Positions 26,491-39,726 of a stretch of 64,000 bases of DNA are shown in pieces. Both the position numbers and the translations under genes were made by a program. Each line of letters begins with the position of its first letter. The stretch's first letter is position 1. The DNA comes from Stichopus chloronotus (taxonomy: Eukaryota; Echinodermata; Holothuroidea; Aspidochirotida; Stichopodidae). Where the stretch lies: assembly GCA_021234535.1 (NCBI GenBank), contig CM037837.1:7910218-7974217 (forward strand). Direction: 5' to 3'. The notes beneath the pieces were generated by a model. The model made no database searches. It had not been told where the DNA came from and saw only the letters and a list, made by a program, of their open reading frames with translations.

Positions 26491-27505
26491 AAAAACATAG
26501 AGCCAAGGAATACTACTACTATAGTAGCCTATAATAACATAAGTGTACAGTTAATAGGAAGTGACGTCACTCATCTGCTCATCACTCGTCTTGGTGAAAA
26601 TTCATGAAGACTGTCAAACAGAAATAATGTATTTTACCCCTCAGGGCACAGTACATCATAAACAGTGATTATCAAGTTTTACTACTATTCCTGTATACTC
26701 ATGTGTAAGTCGTCAAACTTTCACTGTTTAAGTTCCCCTCTTAGACTTGAACAACGCCTACTCGATGGGCTTAATTTTAACAGCCAGGCAAAAACTTAGC
26801 TGGCTACTTTGGGCACCTTTTCTTGACTTGACTAAAGTTCAAAATTCAATATTTTAGGACGATGGTAAATAACGAAACCTGAGAATAATCAAATGTAACT
26901 GCTTATTCCTCGATGTGATCCACCATAGAGGTAAGATAAAGTGTCAACGTTCTTGAGCAACAAAAATCTCACTTCAGGTTTGAAAGAAAATCATAGAAAT
27001 AGATAAAAAAAAAAAAAAGAATGACGTCAGGGAACAGTAAATAAAAAGTCCAAACTCTGCATGGCAGACAGCTTTCTCATGAAGCCACGTAACACAAATC
27101 CAAAGGCAAATTTTAGGATAATATAACTCGAAGACAGCAAAACGTTGAAACTCATTTTTCCCTGAATATTATTAGGTTATCTAAAATATCAAACGGTTAC
27201 AGCTGTTTTCTAGGTAGATAGCGATGATAAATTCTCGGACCGTAGGTGCAAATGTTGAAAATAGAGAGTTACTTTGCTTTGTCGCGAATAACTTTCATTT
27301 GTTCAGTCTGTAGCCTGAAGTCGTTCTGGTATATCTATTTCTAAGATTAGACAGATTTTAAATATTTTTTTTTAAACCATTTTTCCTTCTTTTTTTTTTT
27401 CGTTTACAATGCTTAAAGGGTCAGATCGATTTATGTTGCGGATTGTCAAAATGATTGCGCAGATAGTAACTTATAACCGGTTTGGCATCAGCAATTGTAC
27501 ATAAA

Positions 27506-28201
27506 TTTTCTCCTCCACAGTCAGGTTTGTTATAAATCGTTAAATGTCAGTTTAATTAAAAGATGAGTATTCGTTGTTTTATTTATAATATCAGTAAAAA
27601 AATTGTACAAAGACCTTGGGGTGCGATCTCACCTCCCCGCCTGCAAAACAGAGAAACATTATTTATTTATATACTGTAATTTCTACTTGAATTGTTGTTT
27701 ATTTACCTGTTTTACAAATGGTAAATTTAAACATTTTATTCCATAACAACCTAAACAAAAAGAAAACTGTTTTCTGTTTTATGTTCCCATCAATTCGATG
27801 AAATAAATTCAATATATATACATCCTTTTTTTTTTTTTTCCAAAAATCAACATTTTTCTCCTCCACAGTCAGGTTTGTCGGTATCGTTAAATGCCATTTT
27901 AATTAAAAGATGAGTATTCGTTGTTTTATTTATAATATCAGTAAAAAAATGTACAAAGACCTTGAGGTGCGATCTCACCTCCTCGCCTGCAAAACAGAGA
28001 AACATTATTTATTTATATACTGTAATTTCTACTTGAATTGTTGTTTATTAATCTGTTTTACAAATGGTAAATTTAAACATTTTATTCCATTACAACCTAA
28101 ACAAAAAGAAAATTTTTTTCTCTTTTATGTTTCCATCAATTCGATGAAATAAATACAATATATATACATCTTTTGTTTTTTTTTCAAAAATCAACATTTT
28201 T
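27506..28201. repeat. Tandem duplication, two ~347-bp units
   Basis: Unit 1 (about 27506-27852) and unit 2 (about 27853-28199) are near-identical. For example 'agatgagtattcg' is at 27561 and 27908, a period of 347 bp. Differences are scattered substitutions and T-run length changes. No conserved protein is encoded. Confidence 0.9.
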
Positions 28202-28479
28202 TGAAGAAGTATTGGTACTTGTATGTATTTGTATATTCCCCCAAAGTGTTTGAATTTTCTACGTTGACGATAGAAAAAAAAATGTTGAAAATGACAGAGG
28301 GAATTTAACTGACGATATTCGCATAATGATACGGAATGCCAATAAATTAAAGTAGCTGAACTGCTTTGGGTAAAAGGAGGTCGAGCTGATGTTAATAATT
28401 TAATACTTCTAATGGTCTTGACTGCGGACGTACAGGGGAAGAGTTAAACAAATGTTAAAGTCAAAGTGATTTAAGTAAA

Positions 28480-29830
28480 CTAGGGCACCAAGGGTGGAGG
28501 GGCTCACACCTGAACACCCCGAAAGTACCATTTACATATCGAGAAAGTCAAATCGAAGGAACCACTATCATCATATCAAATGATCAACGGTGTACAAGAG
28601 AATCTGCAGGTACTGCACAAATTTGCACAATTTCAAAAACGCCAACAGTGCGGAAGTTGGAACTTTTTTACTAAATTTGTGAAAATTTTGATGGGTACTG
28701 CCAAATAACAGCGCTTATAATTTGCATCACTATTCACATCCAATAATTATGAAAACTGTTGATTTTTATTTTTCTTTATGGATTGTACTGGCTGTGGGTA
28801 TATAGATTAGTACTAATGGGGAAAAGGGAATGGTTACAAGTTTTCCAATAACAATTTAAATCATTAACTTCTCACTCATTGGTGGTCATTTGTTTGTGGC
28901 ACATCATGGGGATCCGCTTAGTTCGACCATCAATCTTCCTTAGCAGCCTTGTTTATCTAAAGGAAATTTGACACAAAATTGACAGGTACGTGAAAACTAA
29001 TTGAAGTTCATGAAACAACTCAAAGTCCCCTTTAATGTCCGTATACTGGTCAACATATCTGAGGGCAGTATAGAGTTTCAGTTAGTGCACCAACTGACAC
29101 TGCCCCTTTACTCAATTATCATTTATGCACGATAGCGATCTTTGAGATATGGTGTGACAGTTTAAAGGGGCACTTTAACCGTAGGAGCATTTTGCAGAAG
29201 TTCATAAAATGGGCGATAGGGCCCACATAGAACTATAGACTACAAATTCATGAACACCCTAAGATAACCACTAACAGAGTGTCATTATGACAAATAATCA
29301 ACATTGTACAAGAGAATATGTAGGAGAGACACTTTCCAGAATTTCCTTAAATGGACCATAGGGTCCACATGGGACCTTGGACTGAGCGTTATTAATAACC
29401 ACACATGGACTTCCACTCAAGGAGCATTCATTATGTCCAAGTTTAATATAAGTCTATGAAAACATCTGTGAAGAGCAGCATTTAAAAAAAAAAAAAAAAA
29501 TCACAAAATGGGCAATAGGGCCTGTATGGGGCATCCCTGAAGGTACCATTAACAGGGTATCATTATGACAAACCATCAACATTGTACAAGAGAAACTCTG
29601 GGAGAAGCATTTTACAGAATTTTATTAAAGGGACCATAGAAGCCACATTGGACCTTGGACCCCCAAATTGTTGAACACCCCAAATCGCCCAATCACTTAC
29701 GGAACATTGTGTCGAGTTTCATACAAATCCATGACAACATGATGGAGAAGCATTTTGAAAAATTTTGAACAGATAGATGGATGAATGGATGGATGGATGG
29801 ATGGATAGATAGATCAAAATAAAGTATAAA
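28480..29830. repeat. Degenerate interspersed repeat with GATG/GATA tail
   Basis: Blocks such as 'atcaacattgtacaagaga' recur near 28580, 29298 and 29577, alongside 'aaatgggc-ata-gggccc' and 'ggaccttggac' words in conserved order. The whole ends in a GATG/GATA microsatellite (about 29764-29816) followed by A-rich sequence. This arrangement is typical of non-autonomous invertebrate repeats, but no class could be assigned. Confidence 0.6.
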
Positions 29831-31190
29831 AAATGTGAAAACACGAAGGCATTTCTCTCAGGTTTTTATTTTTCTAGTAACTTTCCATTTAACATACAGT
29901 GATCTCATTTTCAATGTTAGTTCTATAGTAACTAAAGGATATTAATCGTGTGACTTTAAGCAGTTTTCATTTGGTTTCTTAAAACTTTTTTTCCACTTTG
30001 TAGAAGTCAACTTTGTCCACTGATACTTCGTTTATTCAAAGCATATGAATATTCATTTGAGTATAACAAACATACTTGTAAAATGAAGAAAACTATAGCC
30101 CATTTAAAGTCAGCAACTTGTGGCATAGAGAGAAGAAATATTAACAAGATCATCTTTGGATCCACGACACTGGATAACTTCACCAGGATAGAGGAGAAAG
30201 CAAGGAATCTAGTACAGTGACCATCGAAAAGACTACTGCATTGCCCTGCACTGGAGCAATGTATGTTTGAATATTCTAATATTCATATAGCGCTGACCCA
30301 TGAAATTCTTTATTATGCAAATTCAAATTTTGCAAAGATGGTACCAAAAGGGCCACGGTAAAAGGGTGGGGAAGGGGTTGAGTGGATGGGGTCAGAGTTA
30401 ATGATTCAAATATGCTAGGTGGTGGTATGATAGATGGATTGAATTTAAGAGAGTAGCAGTTTTCTGGTGATAATTTTAACATGAAACTGTTGATTCGACA
30501 TGCAACTGCACAAAACAACATCTGCAGGCGTGAAAAGTTATCCTCATTTAGGGTGCCACGTAGATATGAGGCAGTACTGAAATTTGTTCAAAGAATATTA
30601 ATTACAGCTTTATCTCTACTATTAAAACTTTTGATGGTAGGTTTGGATATTGGGTAAACAGGTTTGAGTGTGCTTGTGAGACCACTTTCCTCTTCAGACT
30701 GATTTCCCGTCCTTTCCAGTGAGCAGTTCCCTTCCTCTCCAACGTGGGGTATCCATCCTTTGCAGAGTAGTTTTGCACACCAAAGTCCTACCAACCACAT
30801 CAATGTGTGTGTGGGAACACCCACAAACAAAACAAAGGTGCAAGATTCCTACGTCATTTTCTTTTCAACAGTTTTCTTCAGTACCATATCATCTTTCATG
30901 TTGAATATTAACATGGCAGCTCAAAAATGATATCAAAATTTTTGCTCAAATATTTCATATGTCTATAGTTTGATGAGCTTAACATTCATAAAAAAAATGA
31001 CTGAGTCTATGGTAGTAGTTTTAAACCTACCGTGAAGAAACAGTGAAAGTTTCAACACACAATACATTGCCTTTCCTTCACCAAAGGAGACATTGTACAT
31101 TTTACGACAACTTGGGATTTGTTTATGCTTAATATTGGACAAAATAGAGGCTTGCTTGTATTGTAGGTGTAAAAAGATGGCAAGACTGTT
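29831..31190 (-). other. Downstream region and probable 3' UTR of C1QBP
   Basis: Follows the C1QBP stop codon on the minus strand. A candidate AATAAA is present at 30314-30309. No separate gene was recognised. Confidence 0.4.
30309..30314 (-). promoter_or_regulatory. Candidate polyadenylation signal of C1QBP
   Basis: AATAAA on the minus strand, about 880 nt after the stop codon. It is the first canonical hexamer noticed; no transcript evidence. Confidence 0.25.
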
Positions 31191-31337
31191 CTATTCTTTG
31201 ATGGTGTTGTTCAAGGATTCAAGAAACTTTATGAAGGTTGAATGTTCATAGCTGCTGGCGAAGTCTGACAGCTTCTCCACAAACTCGTTGTCGATGCCTC
31301 GACTCTCGAGCAAGGCTAAAAGGTGGTCGTACATCTC
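31191..31337 (-). CDS. C1QBP: C1QBP exon 5 (C-terminal helices)
   Basis: Acceptor 'cttctcaacag', 48 codons and TAG at 31193-31191. Encodes 'MYDHLLALLESRGID' and 'YEHSTFIKFLESLNN', the most conserved C-terminal part of the family. Confidence 0.95.
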   Translation of the reverse strand, partial: EMYDHLLALLESRGIDNEFVEKLSDFASSYEHSTFIKFLESLNNTIKE

Positions 31338-34300
31338 CTGTTGAGAAGAAAGGAAAAGGAAATTTACATTGTTGAAGTGAACCTAGTTATGGACTTCCCA
31401 ATGACACAAATTAATAACAACCTTAATAATTGTTGGCTAAGACCCCAAGAAAACCACAATTTGATGGGAGGGGGAGGGGATACTGTCCTAGTGTGCTTCA
31501 ATTCAGAACATGAATCCCATTCGGGGAGACATTTCATACAAAATATGGACTTACACATGAAAAAAAAATCTATTTGCAAACTTATTTAATTTCAGATAAA
31601 AGTTGACTCTGTTTTATCAGAATTGGAGGTATTAATAGTCAGACGTCACTCTTGACTTTGTTCTTGCTATACTCTTTCCTGACACTGGGCACTGTGTACT
31701 CCATGGGGAACAATAAACTTAAACGGATTTTGCCAAAGTGATATACATGGGAACCCAAATACCCACAGAAAGTGCAACATGTGAGGATTCCAAATATAAT
31801 GAGTTTTACTATTTTTTTTAATTACGAGTTTATTAAGAATGCAAATCATGCAAACTAGCTTGTTAAGTAAAAATTGCTACTTGATAAACATTTTCTTTGC
31901 TTTAGTGCATTTTGATGTTTGATTAACCTTACCAATTTTCCTTGCTGTTATAGTGCAAGTTTACAACATCAACGTCACAACCTCCGGGTTGCCTGCCACC
32001 ATTTATGACCAACAGCTTTATCTCCTATGCTTGCTTTCAGTCAATGAGTGCAAAACAACTTTGTTGTCTCAGACTGTTTTCAGTCTCCTGCTCAGGATAG
32101 TGGTAAAATCACCAGATGGAAACAGCTTGTTTTCTTTGGTTGTCCCAGTCACAATCCCACCTGAAATGGACTTCACATTCTCTGAGTAACACCGTCAAAT
32201 CTAAGACTAATGTATGTTTTAGTCATTGATTACAAGATGTCAACCCTGACATACATACAGTCCTTCCTTCCACAGCAACTGTGACTTAATGCAAGAGTAG
32301 GAGTCTTAAGTCTTACACAGGTTTCTGCACCTTAGACAAAATTTCAAAGCTTTACCACGACTGTTTGATGACCTCCACATGACCACGATGCTTCAGAATA
32401 TGATCGAAGAAGGAAGGTGCAACAATTCTGACAGAAGATAAAACTATTTCACTTATAAAACTCATGACTTCATGACTTCCATCACCTTTACAAGATTTCA
32501 TGACTTTCCCTATCCCGGAAAGTGTAAATAAAATTTCATGACTTTACCTGGCCGCAGGAACTCGGTTTGATTACTTAGGCTGATGTTTTTCCCATAACGC
32601 ATTGCCAGAAGAAAATTACAATTTGATGGCACTTGAAAAAGAACACCAACTAGAACTGCATTTGCCTACAAATACGCAGAATTGTAGTGCGTGGTAGGCT
32701 AAGTCCTTGTTGTTGGGAGTAATTAAGCCAGTCTCTGTGGATCCACTCCTCATAGGAGTTAGCAGTTGTTGGGTAAGGCAGTGCCGTTTCCTGTCAACTT
32801 TTTCTTTTTTTTTATATCACGCTGGACGAAACAAAAATTCCATTGGATCTCTCTCATAACGTTGTAAAGTTGCCAACACTTATTGTTACTATATACCGTA
32901 TGTCGCACAAGCCTGTACTGCTCTGAGTTTTAAAGAGTACTCTAGTACTAGCTGTATATATGTCAAAACTGTCTGTCTGTTTCACCACTGAAATAGAACA
33001 TGAGAGCAGTACATGATTCTGTAGAAGGACGCCATGTTGTAACCACTTGAAAGCAGTGAAGCAGCACACGATTCTGTGACATCATATTTAAACACAATGG
33101 TGCTGTATTGCATACCAATTTGGTAACAACATTGACACTCCACATTTATCACCTCATTGGGAAAAGGCCGAACCACATTTCATCACGTTTTCTGGAAATT
33201 TATCCGCAGGGCTCTCTAATCACTTTAACTTCTTTAAACGTTCTTGTAGTCGTGGCATTTGCTTTTCCTTAGTAGATTTTGGTTTGAAGACGGCCATAGC
33301 TCGCACTTACTGCTATTACTAAAGGGTCGCGCATGCATATTTGTATGAACTAAGTTACATCACGCGCAGGTGAGGCGTTATGAGCCATACAAGGCTCAAC
33401 AAAAGAAATTGCTGGTCGACCAGTAATGACAAGATTGTAGTGCTGCGCACTACAATAATTACTGAAATCCACTGATTGAAGCCACTGTGCTGATAACTTC
33501 AGCAAATTTGACGAAATGAAATTACTTTAATATTGGAAAGTGTTTCTGAGGTTAAAGGAGTGCGCGCAGGTTTTGTGCACACTATACTGTTCTACAATGG
33601 TCACTTACCCCTTGCATGACCTCCGAACCAACACGGTAGGTCTTTTCGCTGGCTTCCCCTTTAAACATGTAAACCTCATCAATCAGAAAGAGGTCCTCCT
33701 GGCCCGCATCTGCTTCCTCAGGATCGTCTCCATCGCCCGTGAAGTCGTCGTCGGTCGTGTAGCTGCACTGTACGGCGATCGTTGGCTTTCCCGACTTGGT
33801 GAGCTCTACGCGGAAGTCCGGATACGATCTCATCTGGCGTGAGAAAAGAAGATCGAGAAAAAAGAGTTCAGGCGACTATTTTTGCTTGCAACAACTGCTG
33901 AAAGTAGCAGTATGGTCTTTCCCATTTACACTACTGAAACAAGAAATTAAGAGAAGAATAATAACAGACAAATGACAAATACTGTCCAGTGCAAATAGAT
34001 CAACAAAGACAACCAAAAAGATCACCTTGTCTGAACTCTTCTGCAATGGAAAATAAGTACGATCAGAGCCAAGGCAGTGATGAAATTTGGCAAACACAGC
34101 TTGAGTACTGACTGAGATGATCTCTCTCGAAGCACAAGAGAATGGATTGAAGCAAAGTTTCCAAACAGATAAACAACTCTTCTTGTTAACTAAATTTTAC
34201 ACTTACTTATTGTTCTTTTTTTTGGGGGGGGCAGTGTGGCTGGTGGGTCAATTAAGCAACAGACTTTTATCTATGGTAAATCCTTGAAGTGATTTAAAAG

Positions 34301-37300
34301 TTAAAAAAAAGTTTCTTCAATGACAATGAGGAAAGTAATGTCAGAACATGACACACAAATTTGTTCAGGTTAGAAAAAGAAAAACAAGTGGGGGAATCAG
34401 AGGGGATAACAGTTCCCATTGAGGACCCTGTATGAAAAAAAACACAATCTAATGACATCAAATCCTATTACCCTGTTCAAAGTAATTGTCTGAGGCAATC
34501 TTAAAAACGTTTGAAATACTGTAAAGTGCAACATCCTCAAAAATTCCATTCATTCATCAATCAGTAAAAGAAATTTTCCTTCTACTTTTCTTTTTCTGAG
34601 GTTTAAAGCAGTGACTTGTAGTAATCCTACTGTGAGAGAAACTGGGAACTCTGTGGCCAAAAAATTTACTATCACAACTAAGAACATCTTTTAACACCTA
34701 AATCAAATCTACAGTACCCAGACTCTCCTTACTTTGAGTGATATCAAGTGTCTTTCACCGTTTACAGTAAAGTAATAATGTGAACAACAACACTTCTTTT
34801 GGTCAATATTGGATGTTATATCACATCTGATATGTTCATTTAATGAAACTGTGAAGTGTAACTGTGTAAAGTAATATTTACGAGGTTTGACCATGAAATG
34901 AAAATACAACTGCAATTTCATCACATACTCCACATGATGTCTGCACTATTCATTTGATTCGTATTAAATAGTAGTGTGGTTGTGATATGAAATTCTGACA
35001 ATTGACATCCTGGGCACTTTTCCTTCATCTGGCAAACAATTTTGGGATATCATAGGTGTAAGTTGGAAATTGGAATCCAAGCACACCCTCATCTAATATG
35101 TTAAAAGCGTGGATTTGTGGAAGGTGGAACTTAACATTGGACAGCTTAAGTCTAACCTTGTGAGATGACACTTTATTGCCACATTAATCGAACTAGGTAA
35201 GTAAATTTAAATGCAAACATAACATCTGATTCCTCGTTTCCATGTACCTTACTTACTGGTAGTATGTGATAAAAGTCTCTTCTAAGAAACTCTCATTTTT
35301 GTTTCATAAGCTACAGAGGATACCGCTTTGGGTCATTTTATAAATGATGTTGGGAGTAAAGTCTCATATATATATATATATGGCAATAGCACTGCATGAT
35401 TACATACTTAAGAAACATTGTTGATCAAGCGTAAACAAAAGGTCTCATGTTTCTATTGGGAATCTGGGTACCCAATGGGTTCAGGTCAGAAACTACCTGG
35501 TTTCGATTCTAGGAACTGATGAAAACGCTAGAAACATTGAGTTGAGATACATCCGATGCTGTTGTGATCATGCATTCATTAATACTTGGTAAGAATCTTC
35601 AACTCCTATTGGCCAATTACAGTCAGGTGACCTATGGATGCACGGTGAATTTTAGAGCAATATCACCATAATGAACATTGTTGAGCCTGTCATGCAATGC
35701 TTGCATTAAGATCCGATCGTGCATTATCCTCTTGTTAGTGCACGGTCCAGTTTTGATTAACTTTCATTAATTGGATATTTACAACAGCATTGACACACAC
35801 AAAACAAGCAATTGTTCTCTAACTTGCCAGTGGGGTAACTAGTATTTGTAATTTCTGTTTTGATAAAGATGTTAAGAAGACTTTATAGGAGGAAAAAACA
35901 TAAAATTTTCACAACCTTGCCATCCGGTATATCTGTGTCTTTGTCACCTGACGTTGCCTCAGGTTCCACATTTTCTTCAAATTCAACGGAATGGTTGACA
36001 TTGAAAATGACCTGAACTCTGTGAGATAAATGAAAAGAAGAACAAATCCTATGTCAACATCTTTTGTTTAAGCATTAATTCAAAAAAATTAAATTTTATC
36101 AATAAAGACAGGAGAACAAATTGTACATCAATATCCTTTCAAAACATAACTCAGAAAATGGAATTTATGTGAAATAATGTGTACAGAGAAACAAGTATTA
36201 ATGCCAAAACTGCACAACACACCTGACTGAGATTTAATAACACAGAACACAGGAACAAAGTCTACTAATGACTCTGAAAATGTAATTTAAGAAGAATAAA
36301 CCAGGAGCAAACTCTAATAGAATAAACAGGAGAATAAACTTTCTTTTTTTTTTCTTTGCAGCTTTGGCAAAATTTGAACAACAGCTACCATTAGTCATAA
36401 TATGAAGGACCAAACATAATGGAGTATATGCTTTCACACAAACAAGTCTGTTTTGACATGTTTGAACATCTTTGTGAGCATGTACTGAAGACTGCTTTCT
36501 ACACCATTCTGTGTCAAACCAATGGTTCTCTTTAGTTTTATTTCTAAACTTCCTCATTTTCAGTAACAAATTAATTATACCATAAGGTAATAAAATTCAT
36601 GTTTGTCACTTTCTTACTGTAGAGAAATTATCCCAACAACTGACAGCTCAACTGACAGCTGCTTCAAATGGGAGAAGGAGTATGATATAAATGCTGACAG
36701 ATACAGCATATCTCAACAATCAAGTGCTAAGCCTTTACTTCAACAGTTTGATAATTTTTGTTTTGTGATTTAAGCAATTAAAAACCATGCATCACACAAT
36801 TTGTGCTACCTTTCATTTTCCATTCCACAAAGTACTTTGAATAAATTGAGGTTAAATTGAACACACTTTACCATACTTGCAGCAAATTAAAGTTCATACA
36901 AAATGTAAAAGTAGCAACAGAACATCACCCCTAGAAATATACCTAACATTTTATTAGCAATGTATGTACTTGGAGGATAGAGCAATATGTTGCAGTTAGA
37001 TGCTATTTGAACACCAGTCAAATCAACCAAACCTGCGAGATTATTGTGTGCTGTGCGGATATTTTCCTTTCATATACTTGTTCAGACAGTTGTTGATTGT
37101 AACCATTTTCTACTTCAAAGGGCTGGCCACTGCATGTTCTGTCGTGTGTGATGCTCAAATCATGTCCTATTTTATTAACTCAAACATTAAAAGTGTCTTC
37201 TTTGTTTTTTATCTTTTTTTGGTGAATGTGAAAATCACAAATATGAAAGTTACTCTCCAGCAATGAAGCTGTTGGATTATTGAATCTTAACAGTGTACAA

Positions 37301-39216
37301 CTTCTCACCAGCAAGGTGCACAAACAGCTGTACTTTGTTATCATGGCCTAGATGTACAGCTAACAGCAACCACAGCAACAATAGATTTATCTTCCAGAAT
37401 TACTGATATTCTTCTACATTCTCTGATTGCATCAAAGGAGACCTATCACTTATCAAATCCCTTACTTCTCATCTGAGCTCCCATCTTTCGTGAGGGTCAC
37501 TTCCGCGCCATCCGTGGAAACAGAAAAGCCAGCGATCGCAGGAGCCTTGGAGTTTGTTTGACTTTCCTTTTCAATCTGGATCTCATCAGTAAGGAAATTT
37601 GACAACTGCTTGTCAGCTGTTAGAGAAGACAAAATTGCAGTAGACTAGCAGTTTATGACTGAAAAGTAATCTTGTCAGATGTAATCACTTGCAGGCTTTG
37701 CATTTTATGGCTCTACCTCATAAAGATTTCACATTTACCTTCTCCAGTAAAACCTAAGAATTATGTAAGTAACAGAAGAATGAATTCTGTTTGCAAAATG
37801 AAAGATATATAAATTTAATGAGCAAAGTCATTCCACTTAAATCCAATTCAAGAGGACTTTGATGAGATACTAGTCAACATGGGTGGAAATGTTGGAAAGC
37901 TAGACAGCTCCTTCCCAGGAAATTTGTGAATTTGGAGAGAAATTTTGCCACTTTAAGAAATTTACTATTCATGTACAGATATGTAAGAAATTGTGGTGAA
38001 TTTAGACTCCACTCCCATAAAACAAACATTTCCAGCACTGCTAGTCACACATTTCTCTACTCTTCTGTATTTTTGTATTGATTGACTGCATTTTTTCTAA
38101 ACCCACACTGTGCTTTTCTAATTACTCCATGACTACTGTAAAGTTACCATTTATAATTAAATATGGAATAGACACAAAGTTGTAGTGTGACGGAGGTACT
38201 GTTGTTTTGGTTTGGGTGATTTCCTTCAGCTGAGAGACCTCAAGAGTCAAAGGGTGAGAAGGGGAAGGTGGCAGGTGTTGGGAAATGGTGAAATGTTCTA
38301 GTCTTGTGGAAACCACACGAAAGGAAATGGTTCAATGCTTCATGTAGTCTTTGATTCTTTTGTTAGTTGGTAAACTGATTAGGAAAAAAGCTGGATGGTT
38401 CAAATATGAAACCTTAAGGCTTCATAGCAAATGCATATTCTGCAGACCTGTTATCAAATCACAAGTCAACAGTGTCTCAATAAAACTAATGACGTTAAAA
38501 GTTGTACAGTTTAGCTCAATAAGGGCAGAAATAACAAAATTTCCAAGAATGCCTCTATTTTCATGATACTTCATTTTCATAAGTCAGACCTTGAAAGACA
38601 GTAATTCAACTATGCTGTTGAACAAGTACGCGAGTGAGGAGTACGCAAACCGTGGTTTTAGGACTCATGTCAAGTATGTAAGTATGACTTCCACCTCTTG
38701 AAACTATGTAAGATCAAATTTTGTATCTATTCTTCATAAGGTAAGTCAGATGGCATAAACTTTAATTCCTCGTGGACGAAAACCAATGTGTCCTGAACAG
38801 GAATAAATTCCCAGTCCTCCCCCAAAACTCATTCCAAGTACCTAGGCTATATTCCTAACTCACTTTGGGAAGTGGCCTGGGCTAGGTTATAGTTATCAAC
38901 ATATGTCCTAAGCAACTAAAAGTTACATTTCAATGAATTCAAGTTAAAATTTACCCTCTGTGTGCAAACCAGCACATCCGCATGTACATGCTTTGCTTGG
39001 CCAAGTCAATTTCTTTTGTACCGTGGCAACAACATCCATTGATGAAGACCCTGACCTATCATTAGTGCTGGAATTAGAAAGATGCCACACAGATCGGGCC
39101 AGACTTCTGTGTATTTGGTTTATACATGGTCTTGACGCTTCGATAGATCTTGCAAATGGCGCTGCTCTGCACACAAGTCGACTAGTGCAACTAGATATAC
39201 TTGAAAATGCCATCAT
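31191..39216 (-). CDS. C1QBP: C1QBP / p32 / gC1qR (MAM33 family), complete five-exon gene
   Basis: Exons on the minus strand are 39216-38955, 37616-37466, 36018-35916, 33833-33609 and 31337-31191. Phases close exactly to 295 codons plus TAG (human protein: 282 residues). Residues 1 to about 83 form an Arg/Ser-rich, acid-poor mitochondrial presequence. It ends in 'CTCGCAGLHTE', the counterpart of the human 'CGCGSLHTDG' processing site, so the mature protein probably starts at Leu84. The mature part has the MAM33 fold landmarks: an N-terminal helix ('DKQLSNFLTDEI'), 'VQVIFNVNHSVEF', 'PDFRVELTKSGKP', an acidic loop ('DDDFTGDGDDPEEADAG'), 'LFLIDEVYMF', and the C-terminal helices 'MYDHLLALLESRGIDNEF' and 'FIKFLESL'. 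Family members form acidic trimers in the mitochondrial matrix that support mitochondrial translation, and also bind the globular heads of C1q and hyaluronan. Two ATGs stand in tandem at the start; the first was used. A long ATAC array lies about 310 bp upstream. Confidence 0.94.
33609..33833 (-). CDS. C1QBP: C1QBP exon 4
   Basis: Acceptor 'ctcacgccag', donor GGG|GTAAGT, 75 codons in phase 0-0. Encodes 'YPDFRVELTK', the acidic loop and 'FLIDEVYMFKGE'. Confidence 0.94.
35916..36018 (-). CDS. C1QBP: C1QBP exon 3
   Basis: Acceptor 'tctcacag', donor AAG|GTTGTG (weaker than consensus but phase-correct). Encodes 'VQVIFNVNHSVEFEE', equivalent to the human 'ITVTFNINNS' strand. Confidence 0.9.
37466..37616 (-). 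CDS. C1QBP: C1QBP exon 2
   Basis: Acceptor 'ctaacag', donor GAA|GTAAGG. Encodes 'DKQLSNFLTDEIQIEKE' (N-terminal helix) and a β-strand segment 'GAEVTLTKDG'. Confidence 0.92.
38955..39216 (-). CDS. C1QBP: C1QBP exon 1 (presequence)
   Basis: Starts with ATGATG at 39216. Encodes the mitochondrial targeting presequence and the conserved 'CTCGCAGLHTE'. Donor GAGG|GTAAAT leaves one base of an Ala codon. Confidence 0.92.
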
Positions 39217-39526
39217 GTGTTCTTTCTTGGAGAGTATTAAGCAGTTTTGCTTCTCGTTCAGTTACTGTAGCCTAACAGTAACACTGTGTCAGGCCTGATC
39301 TCAATTCGCAACATGTGCAAAATTTGCGGAATGGGTTTAGGCACTGCAGAGTATATATACCCGTCCATACCTGTTTCACGTGTTCACGTATTGCAATACA
39401 CGAACTGTTTTGAAGGTAGTACACATTTAGAGCATACAACAAAACTAGTATCGATCTTCACAAAGGAGAAGAAAAAGGAAAGTGCGCCGCCTATAGGGAA
39501 ATTGACAGTTTTCAAATAACAGATTC
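39217..39526. other. C1QBP 5' flank / promoter region
   Basis: 310 bp between the C1QBP start codon and the ATAC array. No coding signal apart from a short shadow frame. Confidence 0.4.
39349..39363 (-). promoter_or_regulatory. Possible TATA box of C1QBP
   Basis: 'GTATATATACTC' on the minus strand, about 140 bp upstream of the start codon. Spacing would allow a 5' UTR of about 110 nt. Housekeeping genes often lack TATA, so this is tentative. Confidence 0.2.
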
Positions 39527-39726
39527 ACATACATACACATACCATACATACATACATACATACATACATACATACATACATACATACATACATACATACA
39601 TACATACATACATACATACATACATACATACATACATACATACATACATACATACATACATACATACATACATACATACATACATACATACATACATACA
39701 TACATACATACATACATACATACACA
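39527..39726. repeat. (ATAC)n tetranucleotide microsatellite
   Basis: About 45 nearly uninterrupted CATA/ATAC units, about 200 bp in all, ending about 310 bp upstream of the C1QBP start codon. Confidence 0.97.

Noticed and set aside
33540..33842. Plus-strand frame of 100 codons
   Set aside because: Antisense shadow of C1QBP exon 4.
38960..39298. Plus-strand frame of 112 codons
   Set aside because: Antisense shadow of C1QBP exon 1.
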